Below, one piece after another: positions 27,379 to 36,488 of a stretch of 64,000 bases of DNA; the stretch's first letter is position 1, and every line of letters starts with the position of its first letter. The translations under genes were made by a program, and so were the position numbers. The stretch is from positions 3,263,501 to 3,327,500 of the forward strand of contig NC_007677.1 in NCBI RefSeq assembly GCF_000013045.1, in the 5' to 3' direction. The stretch comes from Salinibacter ruber DSM 13855 (lineage in GTDB: Bacteria > Bacteroidota > Rhodothermia > Rhodothermales > Salinibacteraceae). The notes under the pieces were generated by a model. The model was not told where the DNA came from and ran no database searches. It was given only the letters and a program-made list of their open reading frames with translations.

Positions 27379-27822
27379 ATGTCTCCGACAACACAGCAGT
27401 CCGCCCCGCCGGAGACAGAGGACAACTGGGTACGCTGGGTGGCGAACTGGGACGATGCCACCGCGAACGTTGAGATCCGTCAGGGACTTCCCATCGCCCT
27501 CGTGGTGCGCCTCCAGGAGCTTCTGGACCTCACCGACGAGCAGGCGGCACGCCTCATCGGTCGGTCCCGGAGCACGTACTCCCGCCACCGAAATCAAGAC
27601 AAGGAGCTCGGCGTGCCCGAAGCGGAGCGGGCCGTACGCTATGCCCGACTCCTGGCCCTGGCCGCCGAAACGTTTGGTAGTCTTGAGGATGCCGCGGCGT
27701 GGATGCAGGAACCGAACCGGGCGCTGGACGACGACACGCCGCTGGACATGGCCGAGACCGCTCCGGGGGCCACAATGGTGCGAGACCTCCTGCTCGGCGT
27801 GCAGCACGGATTTGTGCTGTAG
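27379..27822 (+). CDS. Xre/MbcA/ParS-type antitoxin
   Basis: 147 residues. The N-terminal half carries an Xre-like helix-turn-helix (LVVRLQELLDLTDEQAARLI, then GRSRSTYSRHR). The C-terminal half is the MbcA/ParS/Xre toxin-binding domain (ERAVRYARLLALAAETFGSL, EDAAAWMQEPNRALDDDTPL, and the tail TMVRDLLLGVQHGFVL, similar to the family's V-x3-L-x-R-I-x-x-G). It should bind and inactivate the RES toxin encoded 54 bases downstream and repress its own promoter. Upstream sits a palindromic operator candidate. ATG start at 27379. Confidence 0.88.
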   Translation: MSPTTQQSAPPETEDNWVRWVANWDDATANVEIRQGLPIALVVRLQELLDLTDEQAARLIGRSRSTYSRHRNQDKELGVPEAERAVRYARLLALAAETFGSLEDAAAWMQEPNRALDDDTPLDMAETAPGATMVRDLLLGVQHGFVL

Positions 27823-27876
27823 CACATCTCGGAGGAGCCCCCTCCACGCTTCTCTGATACGCTCCTTCTACTTCCA

Positions 27877-28371
27877 GTGGCCACTCATCGAATCGTTCGT
27901 GTCACCCACCGCAACCACGCCGAAGACGCGTATTCGGGACGGGGCGGGCTCTACGCCGCCGGACGCTGGCACCGCCGTGGTCGGCTCGTAGTGTACGCGG
28001 CGGAATCGCTCGCCCTTGCAACCCTGGAGAAGATCGTGGCCGTTAACGACGTGCAGCGGCTCCGGGAGATGGTCTACGTGCCGGCCCACCTCGACGAGGA
28101 GGCGGCTTGGGCACCGTCTCTCGCAGATCTGCCCGACGGCTGGGACCAGCGGCCGCCCACCGCGGCGTCACAGGACTTCGGGACCGACTGGCTCGACTTG
28201 GAGCGCTCGCCCGCCCTGCAGGTGCCATCTGCCCTCTTCCCCACCGAGGCGCACAATTACGTCCTCAACCCGGCCCATCCCGAGTTCGACGCTGCCGTGG
28301 AGGTGGACAACTCCGAACCGCTCAGGCTCGACCCGCGCATCGAGGCGCGGCTCGCAAAGGACTCCTCCTGA
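27877..28371 (+). CDS. RES-domain toxin
   Basis: 164 residues starting with GTG 27877, the first in-frame start after the antitoxin stop. The RES fold is recognised from [20 protein letters not shown] and [17 protein letters not shown], matching the family pattern GGRWn..G.pvvYta.s.alAllE, with the conserved Arg, Tyr and Glu present. C-terminal [17 protein letters not shown] also fits (LNP-HP). RES toxins deplete NAD+ by phosphorolysis or ADP-ribosylate a target. Downstream is purL, after 181 bases. The pair looks intact. Confidence 0.87.
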   Translation: MATHRIVRVTHRNHAEDAYSGRGGLYAAGRWHRRGRLVVYAAESLALATLEKIVAVNDVQRLREMVYVPAHLDEEAAWAPSLADLPDGWDQRPPTAASQDFGTDWLDLERSPALQVPSALFPTEAHNYVLNPAHPEFDAAVEVDNSEPLRLDPRIEARLAKDSS

Positions 28372-28552
28372 GCACATTTTGCCGTCTCCACCGGGATGCA
28401 GCCGGCCCCTCCCAATTCCCCACGAAGCAAGGATCCATCCCCCCGCCCCCTCATACCCACGATTGCATCTTGGATCGGGGGTTCCGCCTGCTCTGACCTG
28501 CCCCCCGCCAGCACCGCCCCTTCAACCCTCCCCCCGCAACGCCCACGCCCCC

Positions 28553-30817
28553 ATGCCCGACACGCTTCCGCAGCCCCCCGAGGTCGATCGGGATCTCGCC
28601 CTCGACCACGGCCTCACCGACGACGAGTACGATGAGATCCTGGACCGGCTCGGGCGCACGCCCACCTTCACGGAGCTGGGCATCTACTCGGTGATGTGGA
28701 GCGAGCACTGCTCCTACAAGAACTCGACCGCCCTGCTCAAGACCCTCCCCACGGAGGGCGACCAGCTGCTGGCCGAGGTGGGGGAGGAGAACGCGGGCCT
28801 CGTGGACGTGGGCGACGGGAAGGCCGTGGCGTTCAAGATCGAGTCGCACAACCACCCCTCCGCCGTCGAGCCGTACGAGGGCGCGGCCACCGGCGTGGGC
28901 GGCATCCACCGCGACATCTTCACGATGGGCGCCCGGCCCATCTGCGCGCTCGACTCGCTGCGGTTCGGGTCGCTGGAGGAGTCGCGCGTCCGCTACCTGT
29001 TCGACGGCGTGGTGCGGGGCATCGGCGACTACGGCAATTCCTTCGGCGTGCCCACGGTGGGCGGGGAGGTCTACTTCGAGGACGCCTACGAGGGCAACCC
29101 GCTCGTCAACGCGATGAGCGTGGGCGTGGTGGACACCGACCAGACGGCCCGCGCCGCGGCCGAGACGCCCGGGCACCACGTGATCCTCGTCGGCGCGGCC
29201 ACGGGGCGCGACGGCATCCACGGGGCCACCTTCGCCTCCGCCGAAATCGACGAGGACAGCGAGGAGGACCGCCCCAGCGTGCAGGTGGGCGACCCGTTTA
29301 CCGAGAAGCTGCTCCTGGAGGCCACGCTCGAAGCCATCCGCGAGGGCGTCGTCGGAAGCATTCAGGACATGGGCGCCGCGGGCATCACGAGCTCGGCCTT
29401 CGAAATGTCCGCGTCGGGCGGCACGGGGATGGACCTGCACCTCGACCGCGTGCCGACCCGCGAAACGGGCATGACGCCCTACGAGATCATGCTGTCGGAG
29501 AGCCAGGAGCGGATGCTCGTGGTCTGCGAGCCGGGCGACGAAGAGGCCCTCGCGGAGATCTACGGCAAGTGGGACCTGAACGCCCAGCGCATCGGCACGG
29601 TCACCGATACGGGCCGGGTCCGCGCCTACTGGGACGACGAGGAGGTCGCCACGCTCGATCCGGCCCACGTGGCGGGCGACGACGTGCCCGTCTACGAGCG
29701 CGACACCGAGCGCCCCGCCTACCTGGAGGAGACGCGCGCGTTCAACACGGATGACGTGCCGGACCTCGCCCCGGCGGAGGTGGAAGACACCCTCACGACA
29801 CTCCTCGGCAGCCCCAACATTGCCTCGAAGCGCTGGGTCCACGAGCAGTACGACACGATGGTCCGCACGAACACGGTCGTGGGCCCGGGGGCCAGCGACG
29901 CCGCGGTGGTGCGCCTGAAGGGCACCGGCAAGGGCCTCGCCGTGAAGACGGACTGCAACGGCCGCTACGTCTACCTCAACCCCCGGCGCGGCGCCCAGAT
30001 TGCGGTCGCCGAGGCGGCGCGCAACGTGACCTGCGCCGGCGGCACGCCGGTGGCCCTCACCAACTGCTGCAACTTCGGCAACCCGCACAACCCGGAGGCC
30101 TACTGGGCCTTCGCGAAGGCCGTCGAGGGGATGGGGGACGCCGGCCGGGCCCTCGATACGCCGGTGACGGGCGGCAACGTGTCGCTCTACAACGAGCACC
30201 CGGAGGGCGCCATCTTCCCCACCCCCACCATCGGCATGCTGGGCGTGGTGGACGACATCGACACCCAGCCCACCGCGGCGGCGCTGCAAAACGAGGGCGA
30301 CGCGCTGTTCCTGCTCACCCCGCGCGACTGGTGTCACCCCGAGCGGACGGACGGCAGCGAGTACCTGTCGACGGTCCACGACCGCACGGCCGGCGACGCC
30401 CCCCACCTCGACCTGGACGAAGAGGTCGCCGTGCAGTCCGCCACGCAGGCCCTCATTCGGGAAGGGCTCGTACAGCATGCCCACGACGTGTCCGACGGGG
30501 GACTGGCCGTGTGCCTGGCCGAGTCCGTCATTCACAGCGACGGGCTCGGGCTGGAGGCCACCCTCCCGGCGGCCGACCGCCTCGACGCGGCCCTCTTCGG
30601 GGAGGCGCAGTCGCGCGTGGTGGTCTCCGTGCGGCCGGACGACGCTCTTGCCCTCGACGCGGCCCTCACGGACCATAACGGCGTGCGGGCCCGTCGCCTC
30701 GGGGCCGTCACGACCGGCCCCCTTCGCCTCACCGTGGGCGACGAGCCCGTCCTCGACGCCTCGCCCGCTGCCCTGACCGCCCCTTACGAGGCGGCCCTCC
30801 CTGACGCCGTGACGTGA
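28553..30817 (+). CDS. purL: Phosphoribosylformylglycinamidine synthase subunit PurL
   Basis: 754 residues, the length of the small-type PurL that works with separate PurQ and PurS subunits (neither is in this window). It makes formylglycinamidine ribotide from FGAR, glutamine-derived ammonia and ATP, step four of purine synthesis. Motifs are [19 protein letters not shown] at residues ~42-60, [20 protein letters not shown] with the conserved His, [17 protein letters not shown], and the two-fold repeat of the AIRS-like domain ([20 protein letters not shown]; later [14 protein letters not shown]). ATG 28553 is chosen; the frame is open upstream but overlaps the RES toxin. Acidic replacements on the surface fit a halophile. 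Confidence 0.95.
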   Translation: MPDTLPQPPEVDRDLALDHGLTDDEYDEILDRLGRTPTFTELGIYSVMWSEHCSYKNSTALLKTLPTEGDQLLAEVGEENAGLVDVGDGKAVAFKIESHNHPSAVEPYEGAATGVGGIHRDIFTMGARPICALDSLRFGSLEESRVRYLFDGVVRGIGDYGNSFGVPTVGGEVYFEDAYEGNPLVNAMSVGVVDTDQTARAAAETPGHHVILVGAATGRDGIHGATFASAEIDEDSEEDRPSVQVGDPFTEKLLLEATLEAIREGVVGSIQDMGAAGITSSAFEMSASGGTGMDLHLDRVPTRETGMTPYEIMLSESQERMLVVCEPGDEEALAEIYGKWDLNAQRIGTVTDTGRVRAYWDDEEVATLDPAHVAGDDVPVYERDTERPAYLEETRAFNTDDVPDLAPAEVEDTLTTLLGSPNIASKRWVHEQYDTMVRTNTVVGPGASDAAVVRLKGTGKGLAVKTDCNGRYVYLNPRRGAQIAVAEAARNVTCAGGTPVALTNCCNFGNPHNPEAYWAFAKAVEGMGDAGRALDTPVTGGNVSLYNEHPEGAIFPTPTIGMLGVVDDIDTQPTAAALQNEGDALFLLTPRDWCHPERTDGSEYLSTVHDRTAGDAPHLDLDEEVAVQSATQALIREGLVQHAHDVSDGGLAVCLAESVIHSDGLGLEATLPAADRLDAALFGEAQSRVVVSVRPDDALALDAALTDHNGVRARRLGAVTTGPLRLTVGDEPVLDASPAALTAPYEAALPDAVT

Positions 30818-31072
30818 CACCCGCCGGGATTGCAGGCTCTCTTCCTGTCAGTTGGGCACAACGCCGGGGCGCTTGGGGCCCCGTCCTGTAACGCAACCGG
30901 GAAATGCTCCGCCATAGCCTTGCCTGTCCGACGTGGCACCCTCTTTGTGCTAACACACACTGATTGCGTCGGCGCCGCTCCCGCGGCGAGAAACTGCTAG
31001 GGGGCGTCGGCGATACAGGAGAAAGTGTGTTGAGACGCTCATTCTCTTCCCCACAGAACGACCGACCCCATT

Positions 31073-31417
31073 ATGGCCGAGAGTGCCAATGTTATCACCC
31101 TGACCGACGACAACTTTGAGGACGAAGTCATCGGCGCCGACCAGCCGGTGCTCGTGGACTTTTGGGCCACCTGGTGCGGCCCCTGCCGCCAGATCGCCCC
31201 GATCGTTGAGGAGCTGGCCGACGAGTACGAGGGCCAGGCCAAGATCGGCAAGGTCGACGTCGACGAAAACCCGCAGACCGCCCAGGAGTACGGCGTGCGC
31301 TCCATCCCGACCCTCCTGTTCTTCAAGGATGGAGAGGCAAAGGAGCAGGTCGTCGGCGCCGCCGGCAAGCAGCCCCTGAAGGAAAACCTGGAGGCCCTCC
31401 TCGGCCAGCCGGCGTAG
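31073..31417 (+). CDS. trxA: Thioredoxin
   Basis: 114 residues, the standard thioredoxin length, with the redox motif WCGPC in FWATWCGPCRQIAPIVEELA (Cys at about residues 38 and 41). Other fold landmarks are VLVDFWA, the cis-Pro segment GVRSIPTLLFFKDGE, and the C-terminal helix PLKENLEALL. It is a cytoplasmic disulfide reductase recycled by the thioredoxin reductase encoded 219 bases downstream. The 5' leader (30952-31072) is rich in inverted repeats. ATG 31073. Confidence 0.96.
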   Translation: MAESANVITLTDDNFEDEVIGADQPVLVDFWATWCGPCRQIAPIVEELADEYEGQAKIGKVDVDENPQTAQEYGVRSIPTLLFFKDGEAKEQVVGAAGKQPLKENLEALLGQPA

Positions 31418-31636
31418 CGCCACGCCAGGCGCTATGTTAGGCGCCGCGATAGGCGCCAGGCTGGGCGCAGCGCCGCCCGGGGAAACATCGCCCGGGCAGG
31501 GCTTCGCCCTGAACGCCCCTCTACTTCGAATGGCAGGCGGCACGGGCCGAATGCATTCTCCCAGACATCCTCCGGGAGCGTTCGGCACGTGCCCGCTCCA
31601 TTCGCCCGCTCAGTTCTTACATTCAGCACTGCCCTT
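31418..31636 (+). repeat. Hairpin-rich spacer between trxA and trxB
   Basis: The spacer holds several perfect palindromes: TAGGCGCC twice in a direct repeat 12 bases apart (31440-31459), GCCCGGG (31475-31481) pairing with CCCGGGC (31491-31497), and CAGGGC (31497-31502) pairing with GCCCTG (31506-31511) over a TTC loop. The last two hairpins overlap by one base and would compete. No T-run follows, so this is not a standard terminator. It may attenuate read-through or protect the trxA mRNA. Confidence 0.4.
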
Positions 31637-32707
31637 ATGCACGAGAACGGAGCCCTCGCGAACGGAAATCAGACGAATGGACACCAGCATCCAGACCTTG
31701 CGGCGTTCGAGGACGTCGACTTTTCGGAGGCGGAGATGCGGGACGTCGTCGTGATCGGGACCGGTCCGGCCGGCTGGACGGCGGCCCTCTACACGGCGCG
31801 GGCCGACCTAAGTCCCCTCATCTTCATGGGCCCGGAGCCCGGCGGCCAGCTCACCACGACGACCGACGTGGAAAACTACCCCGGCTTTCCCGAGGGGCTG
31901 ATGGGGCCGGAGATGATGGACCGCTTCCAGGACCAGGCCGAACGGTTCGGGACCGAATCCCGCTACGGGACCGTCACGCACGTGGACTTCCGGGAGCGCC
32001 CGTTCCGGCTCCTGATTGACGGGGAAACCCCGGTCTACGCCCAGACCGCCATCATCTCGACCGGCGCATCGGCCCGGTACCTGGGGCTGGAGAACGAGCA
32101 GCGCCTCATCGGGAAGGGCGTAAGCGCCTGCGCGACCTGCGACGGCTCCTTCTTCCGCGGGGAGACGGTGGCGGTGGTCGGCGGCGGCGACAGCGCCATG
32201 GAGGAGTCGACCTTCCTCACGAAGTTTGCCGAGAAGGTCTACGTGCTCCACCGGCGGGAGGAGCTGCGCGCCTCGGAGATTATGCAGCAGCGGGCCTTCG
32301 AGAACGACAAGATCGAGTTCGTCTGGAATACGGAGGTCATCGACGTACTCGGCGAAAGCGCGGTCGAGGGCATCGAGGTGATCAACAACGAGACCGGGGA
32401 GACGCGCTTGATGGGCGACGTGACCGGCTTTTTCCTCGCCATCGGCCACACGCCCAACACCGGGCCGTTTGAGGGCTGGGTCCAGATGGACGAGACCGGC
32501 TACATCCAGACCGAGGGCGCGTCCACCTACACCGACGTGCCGGGCGTCTTCGCCTGTGGCGATGCCCAGGACAGCACGTACCGGCAGGCCGTGACGGCGG
32601 CGGGGACCGGCTGCAAGGCCGCCATCGACGCCGAGCGGTGGCTCAGCGAGCACGGCGCGGCCGAGGCCCCACGCGCCGACGCCAACCGGCAGCCCGTGGA
32701 AGCGTAA
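31637..32707 (+). CDS. trxB: Thioredoxin-disulfide reductase
   Basis: 356 residues of a flavoprotein that reduces thioredoxin with NADPH. The FAD-binding site is VVIGTGPAGWTAALYTARAD, the redox pair is in ACATCDGSFF (CATC), the NADPH site is VAVVGGGDSAMEESTFL, and the FAD C-terminal motif is VFACGDAQDSTYRQAVTAAG. The N-terminus has a ~30-residue Asn/His/Asp-rich extension before the first beta strand, and ATG 31637 keeps it; a start near 31733 would give the core only. The C-terminal tail after the core (AAEAPRADANRQPVEA) is variable. Pairs with trxA upstream. Confidence 0.95.
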   Translation: MHENGALANGNQTNGHQHPDLAAFEDVDFSEAEMRDVVVIGTGPAGWTAALYTARADLSPLIFMGPEPGGQLTTTTDVENYPGFPEGLMGPEMMDRFQDQAERFGTESRYGTVTHVDFRERPFRLLIDGETPVYAQTAIISTGASARYLGLENEQRLIGKGVSACATCDGSFFRGETVAVVGGGDSAMEESTFLTKFAEKVYVLHRREELRASEIMQQRAFENDKIEFVWNTEVIDVLGESAVEGIEVINNETGETRLMGDVTGFFLAIGHTPNTGPFEGWVQMDETGYIQTEGASTYTDVPGVFACGDAQDSTYRQAVTAAGTGCKAAIDAERWLSEHGAAEAPRADANRQPVEA

Positions 32708-32729
32708 CGTGTCCCTTTGTTGCGTGCCG

Positions 32730-33326
32730 ATGTCTGCCCGCTCGCCTCTTTTTCTTCTCGGGGCCCTCGCCCTCGGTGCCAGTCTCGCGTCCGCCTGCAC
32801 GCCGGGATCTTCCCGCTCCTCCCCGCCGGACACGACGGCCGCAGCAACTGCCCCCGAGGCCCCGGAGGACCCGTCTCCGAAACGGCCGTCGGTGGCGCCG
32901 TCCTCCCCCACCGACACAGCGTCCCGATCGGTGTCGCAGCGACTGGCGGACGCGAGCGTGGCGGCCCGGGCCAAGCAGGCCCTCGCCCGGCACCGAACCC
33001 TTCGGCGCTTCGACTTCTCCCCGTCGGCTGTGCGAGGCCGCCTCGTCCTGCGCGGCGATGTCGATACCCGCGAGCAGTACCGCGAGGCCGAGCGCGTGGC
33101 TGCGGCCCTGGATGCCGTCCGCGCGGTCGCCAATGAGGTGACCGTGGACGGCCGCCCGGTGGCCAGCGCCGACCCGTCCTCCGCCGGCACGGCCTACCAC
33201 ACCGTTCGGCGCGGAGACACCCTCTCCGAAATCGCCCGCCGGTACGGGGTGTCGGTGCAACAGCTTCGCAGGCTCAACGACCAGACCTCCTCCCTGCAAC
33301 CGGGCGAGCGCATCCGCGTGCGGTAG
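32730..33326 (+). CDS. BON- and LysM-domain lipoprotein
   Basis: 198 residues with a lipoprotein signal (LFLLGALALGASLASAC, Cys about residue 23). After a Pro/Ser/Thr-rich linker (to ~70) comes a BON domain (VAARAKQALARHRTLRRFDF, VRGRLVLRGDVDTREQYREA, ending VANEVTVDG). The C-terminus is a LysM peptidoglycan-binding motif (YHTVRRGDTLSEIARRYGVS, then LQPGERIRVR). It probably sits at the outer membrane and contacts peptidoglycan. It follows trxB by 22 bases, so it is likely co-transcribed, though no functional link is evident. ATG 32730 starts the signal; an upstream GTG at 32709 would add seven residues. Confidence 0.85.
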   Translation: MSARSPLFLLGALALGASLASACTPGSSRSSPPDTTAAATAPEAPEDPSPKRPSVAPSSPTDTASRSVSQRLADASVAARAKQALARHRTLRRFDFSPSAVRGRLVLRGDVDTREQYREAERVAAALDAVRAVANEVTVDGRPVASADPSSAGTAYHTVRRGDTLSEIARRYGVSVQQLRRLNDQTSSLQPGERIRVR

Positions 33327-33682
33327 CGCACCTCCCATCAACACGGCCTCTGGGGGTCCCCCGATTGTGAAGTCTGTGGTGCCGCCGCACGCATGTGACG
33401 TGTGGCCCACTGAGAGACCTCGGCGTTGGGCGGTGGCGGCCGTGTGGACTCGAAATGGCCATTCGGGAGCCCCCGCATGCGCATGCACGGCCCGGGCGCT
33501 TCGGCGTCCTCATTCAGCCGGGCTTGCCTCTGCGAAGAACGTCGACGCGGGGCCGCCGGAATCGCAACGGAATGTGCCTGGTGCTCAGAGACGCCCCCGG
33601 AGGGGTGGGCTCCGTTTTCGCTTTGCGCTCTAGTCCCTATGTTACGGGTCCACCAACCTGCCGCACCTGCGCTCCTCGTCCC
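33327..33682 (+). other. 356-base spacer without a recognised gene
   Basis: Nothing coding is convincing here: the open frames lack start context and have no recognisable protein sequence. Promoter elements for the gamma-glutamyltransferase gene are expected in the last 100 bases, which contain the least GC-rich stretch (about 33615-33645), but no clear -35/-10 pair was found. Confidence 0.4.
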
Positions 33683-35488
33683 ATGCGCCGCCTCTCGCCG
33701 TTTCCCCTTTTGCTCTGTGCCCTTCTCCTCGCCGCCCCGCCGGCGCTCGCCCAAAACGGCGACGGCGGGGGCGACCGCCTCACGGGGCCGGACTTCGCCC
33801 GCAGTCCGGTGACAGCCCCGCACGGCATGGCCGCCACCAGCCAGCCCCTTGCCTCCCAGATCGCGGTCGATATCTTGAAGCAGGGGGGCAGCGCCGTCGA
33901 CGCGGCCATCGCCGCCAACGCGGCGCTCGGCCTTATGGAGCCGACCGGCAACGGGCTCGGGGGCGACCTCTTCGCCATCGTCTACGATCCAGAGACGGAC
34001 TCGACGTACGGCCTCAACGCCAGCGGGCGCTCGCCGCAGGGCCTCTCCTACGACGAGATGCAGCAGGCACTGGGCGACCGCGACCAGATTCCGCTGCTCG
34101 GCCACCTGCCGGTGAGCGTGCCCGGCACCGCCAGTGGGTGGGGCAAGCTGCACGAGCGGTTTGGGGCGCTGCCCCTCCGCGAAGACCTGGCCCCCGCCAT
34201 CGAGTACGCCCGGGACGGCTTTCCGCTCTCACAGGTGATCGCCTACTACTGGCAGGGCAACGTGGAGAGCTTCCGCGAGAACAGCGACATGCTGCCGGAC
34301 AGCGAGAACTGGAAGGAGACCTATCTCATTGAGGGGGACGACGGCCAGATGCGGGCGCCGGAGGAGGGCGAGGTCTTCCGCAATCCGGACCTCGCCAGTA
34401 CGCTGGAGACGATCGCCGAGAACGGCACGGAGGCCTTCTACCAGGGGGAGATCGCCCAGACCATTGCCGACTACGCCGAGCGCACCGGCGGCTACCTGCG
34501 CATGGAGGACCTGCGTCAGCACGAGGCCAACTGGGTCGACCCGGTGTCGGTCGACTACCGGGGCGTGGAGGTCTTCGAACTGCCGCCCAACGGCCAGGGC
34601 ATCGCCGCGCTGCAGATGCTACAGATCCTGAAGGGCTACGACGTGGCGAGCATGGGCCACAACTCCACCGACTACCTCCACGTGCAGGCGGAGGCCAAGA
34701 AGCTTGCCTTTGAGGACCGGGCCCGCTTCTACGCCGACCCCGCCTTCGCCGACGTGCCGGTGCAGCAGCTCATCTCCGAGGAGTACGGCGCGCAGCGGCG
34801 GCAGCAGATCGAGATGGACGAGGTGCTGTCCGCCCCGGACGCCGGGACTCCCCGCTCGGTGACGACCTCCGGCCTGGACCCGGCCATGCGCGAGCGCCTC
34901 AACAACGGCGACACGATCTACCTGACGGTCGCGGATTCGAGCGGCATGATGGTTTCGCTCATTCAGAGCAACTACGCCGGGATGGGCAGCGGCCTCGTGC
35001 CCGACGGCCTCGGCTTCATGCTCCAGGACCGCGGCGCCCTCTTCACGATGGAGCAGGGCCACCCCAACGTCTACGAGCCGGGCAAGCGCCCCTTCCACAC
35101 CATCATCCCGGCCTTCGCCACGAAGGACGGCGAGCCGTTCCTGAGCTTCGGCGTCATGGGCGGCGGGATGCAGCCGCAGGGCCACGTGCAGGTGCTCAGC
35201 AACATCGTCGACTTTGGCCTCAACGTGCAGGCGGCCGGCGACGCGGCGCGCTACCGCCACTACGGCAGCAGCTCGCCGACGGGGGAGGACATGGACGGGC
35301 GCGGGACGCTCCGCGTGGAGAGCGGCGTGTCGGAGGACGTGGTGAACGCGCTCCGGGGCCGGGGGCACAGCGTGAGCGTGGGGGCGGGCGGCTACGGGGG
35401 CTACCAGGCGATCCGCTGGGACCCGGAGGAGGAGGTCTACTGGGGCGGCACGGAGATGCGGAAGGACGGCTACGTGGTCGGGTACTAG
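33683..35488 (+). CDS. ggt: Gamma-glutamyltransferase
   Basis: 601 residues with a signal peptide (FPLLLCALLLAAPPALAQN), so periplasmic. It transfers or hydrolyses the gamma-glutamyl group of glutathione-like compounds. The precursor self-cleaves before Thr411, in NNGDTIYLTVADSSGMMVSL, giving large and small subunits. Family landmarks are HGMAATSQPLASQIAVDIL, GGSAVDAAIAANAALGLMEP, NGLGGDLFAIVYD, VPDGLGFMLQDRGALF, and the C-terminal GGYQAIRWD. ATG 33683 places the signal properly; the open frame runs further upstream without similarity. Convergent with the small membrane protein gene at 35570. Confidence 0.93.
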   Translation: MRRLSPFPLLLCALLLAAPPALAQNGDGGGDRLTGPDFARSPVTAPHGMAATSQPLASQIAVDILKQGGSAVDAAIAANAALGLMEPTGNGLGGDLFAIVYDPETDSTYGLNASGRSPQGLSYDEMQQALGDRDQIPLLGHLPVSVPGTASGWGKLHERFGALPLREDLAPAIEYARDGFPLSQVIAYYWQGNVESFRENSDMLPDSENWKETYLIEGDDGQMRAPEEGEVFRNPDLASTLETIAENGTEAFYQGEIAQTIADYAERTGGYLRMEDLRQHEANWVDPVSVDYRGVEVFELPPNGQGIAALQMLQILKGYDVASMGHNSTDYLHVQAEAKKLAFEDRARFYADPAFADVPVQQLISEEYGAQRRQQIEMDEVLSAPDAGTPRSVTTSGLDPAMRERLNNGDTIYLTVADSSGMMVSLIQSNYAGMGSGLVPDGLGFMLQDRGALFTMEQGHPNVYEPGKRPFHTIIPAFATKDGEPFLSFGVMGGGMQPQGHVQVLSNIVDFGLNVQAAGDAARYRHYGSSSPTGEDMDGRGTLRVESGVSEDVVNALRGRGHSVSVGAGGYGGYQAIRWDPEEEVYWGGTEMRKDGYVVGY

Positions 35489-35490
35489 CC

Positions 35491-35528
35491 ACGCAGGGCC
35501 TACTGAGGAGCACGGGCGTGCCCTGCGT
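35491..35528. terminator. Weak hairpin between convergent genes
   Basis: ACGCAGGGC (35491-35499) and GCCCTGCGT (35520-35528) form a perfect 9-base-pair stem around a 20-base loop, just after ggt and before the stop of the opposite-strand gene. There is no T-run on either side, so it may only slow polymerase or protect mRNA ends. Confidence 0.35.
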
Positions 35529-35569
35529 CCCGCTGCCTCCTCGTCCCTTCTTTCTCGTCCCGGGGCCGT

Positions 35570-35920
35570 TCATCGGCCAAGGGGCGGGGCCTCCTCGGCC
35601 GAGGACGGAGCCGATTCGGGAACCGCCTCCGCGGCTTCGAGTCGACGAAGAAGTTGCCAGCGCGCCCCGGTCCCGACCATCAGAAGCACTACGATCACCG
35701 TGTACGACACGGCGGTCAGCTCCTCTACGTCCTCCTGCGGCAGGGCGGGCGGGCGCACCGTCAGCAGCCACTCCGCCAGCACGTTGCCCTCCACGACCAG
35801 CAGCGTCCCCAAGGCCAGAAGAAGCACGGCACGGAGGAGAAGGCCCCACCAGAGATAGCCGCGCAGAATGGGCGCGGCGTGCTTCGTGTCGTGGACGCGG
35901 CCAAGGAGCCGATCAAGCAT
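35570..35920 (-). CDS. Small membrane protein of unknown function
   Basis: 116 residues from ATG 35920. Two hydrophobic segments are visible, about residues 20-45 (YLWWGLLLRAVLLLALGTLL) and 70-92 (AVSYTVIVVLLMVGTGARWQ), with an acidic stretch between them and an acidic C-terminal tail. I do not recognise the family. It resembles small inner-membrane proteins found singly in Bacteroidota genomes. A TTG eight codons upstream (35944) could extend it. Confidence 0.55.
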   Translation of the reverse strand: MLDRLLGRVHDTKHAAPILRGYLWWGLLLRAVLLLALGTLLVVEGNVLAEWLLTVRPPALPQEDVEELTAVSYTVIVVLLMVGTGARWQLLRRLEAAEAVPESAPSSAEEAPPLGR

Positions 35921-36003
35921 AGGTGGGTATGGCGTTCGCCACAAACGGTGGGGCTCGTGCGGTGGGGCCGACGGGGTTGAGGCGCCTCGGCCTGCAGGTG
36001 GGC

Positions 36004-36411
36004 CTAGCCTTCCGAGGCGTCGCCTTCTATCTCACGCGGGTCCGTCGCCATTCGGGCGGCCACCCCCACAGCCCCCGCGTGAGGCCCCGTGCGCGCCGTT
36101 ACGCGGAGCGTGTCTCCGTCGACCTCAACGTGCCACCGCTCGGCGTCCTCGTCGGCGGCCCCCTCGTCCTTGAGGACGATCGTGTCCCCGTCGACCCCAA
36201 GAATGGGGTGGGACGCGACATGCGGCTCGGGGCCTGTACCGTGCTTTACGACATCCCAAGTGTGGGGCGTGGCGGCGTAGTACGTGGGCACGGCCGGCGC
36301 CGCCCCGTCCCAGCGGCGCACCCGCCAGAAGCCCGCCCAGTCGGGACGCGCATCGCCGGGAGCGGCCCGGCCTGAGGAGGAAGCGGACGTGTCGGGGTCT
36401 GCATCAGCCAT
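36004..36411 (-). CDS. Small acidic hypothetical protein
   Basis: 135 residues from ATG 36411, acidic and without membrane segments. It contains WAGFWRVRRWDGAAPAVPTY, then a beta-rich part HPILGVDGDTIVLKDEGAAD, RWHVEVDGDTLRVTARTGPH. The alternating hydrophobic pattern suggests a small beta-barrel or lipocalin-like fold, but this is a guess. The family was not recognised. It lies 77 bases downstream of the GWxTD gene on the same strand and may be co-transcribed with it. Confidence 0.5.
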   Translation of the reverse strand: MADADPDTSASSSGRAAPGDARPDWAGFWRVRRWDGAAPAVPTYYAATPHTWDVVKHGTGPEPHVASHPILGVDGDTIVLKDEGAADEDAERWHVEVDGDTLRVTARTGPHAGAVGVAARMATDPREIEGDASEG

Positions 36412-36488
36412 CGCGAACGAGGGAATGAGGGGGAAATCTGTTTTCCATACGGCCCACCGGGCCCAACAGATTCTTGCCGATCCCGTCG

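Noticed and set aside
28451..30820. 789-codon open frame on the minus strand
   Set aside because: It is the antisense shadow of purL, with no recognisable protein motifs.
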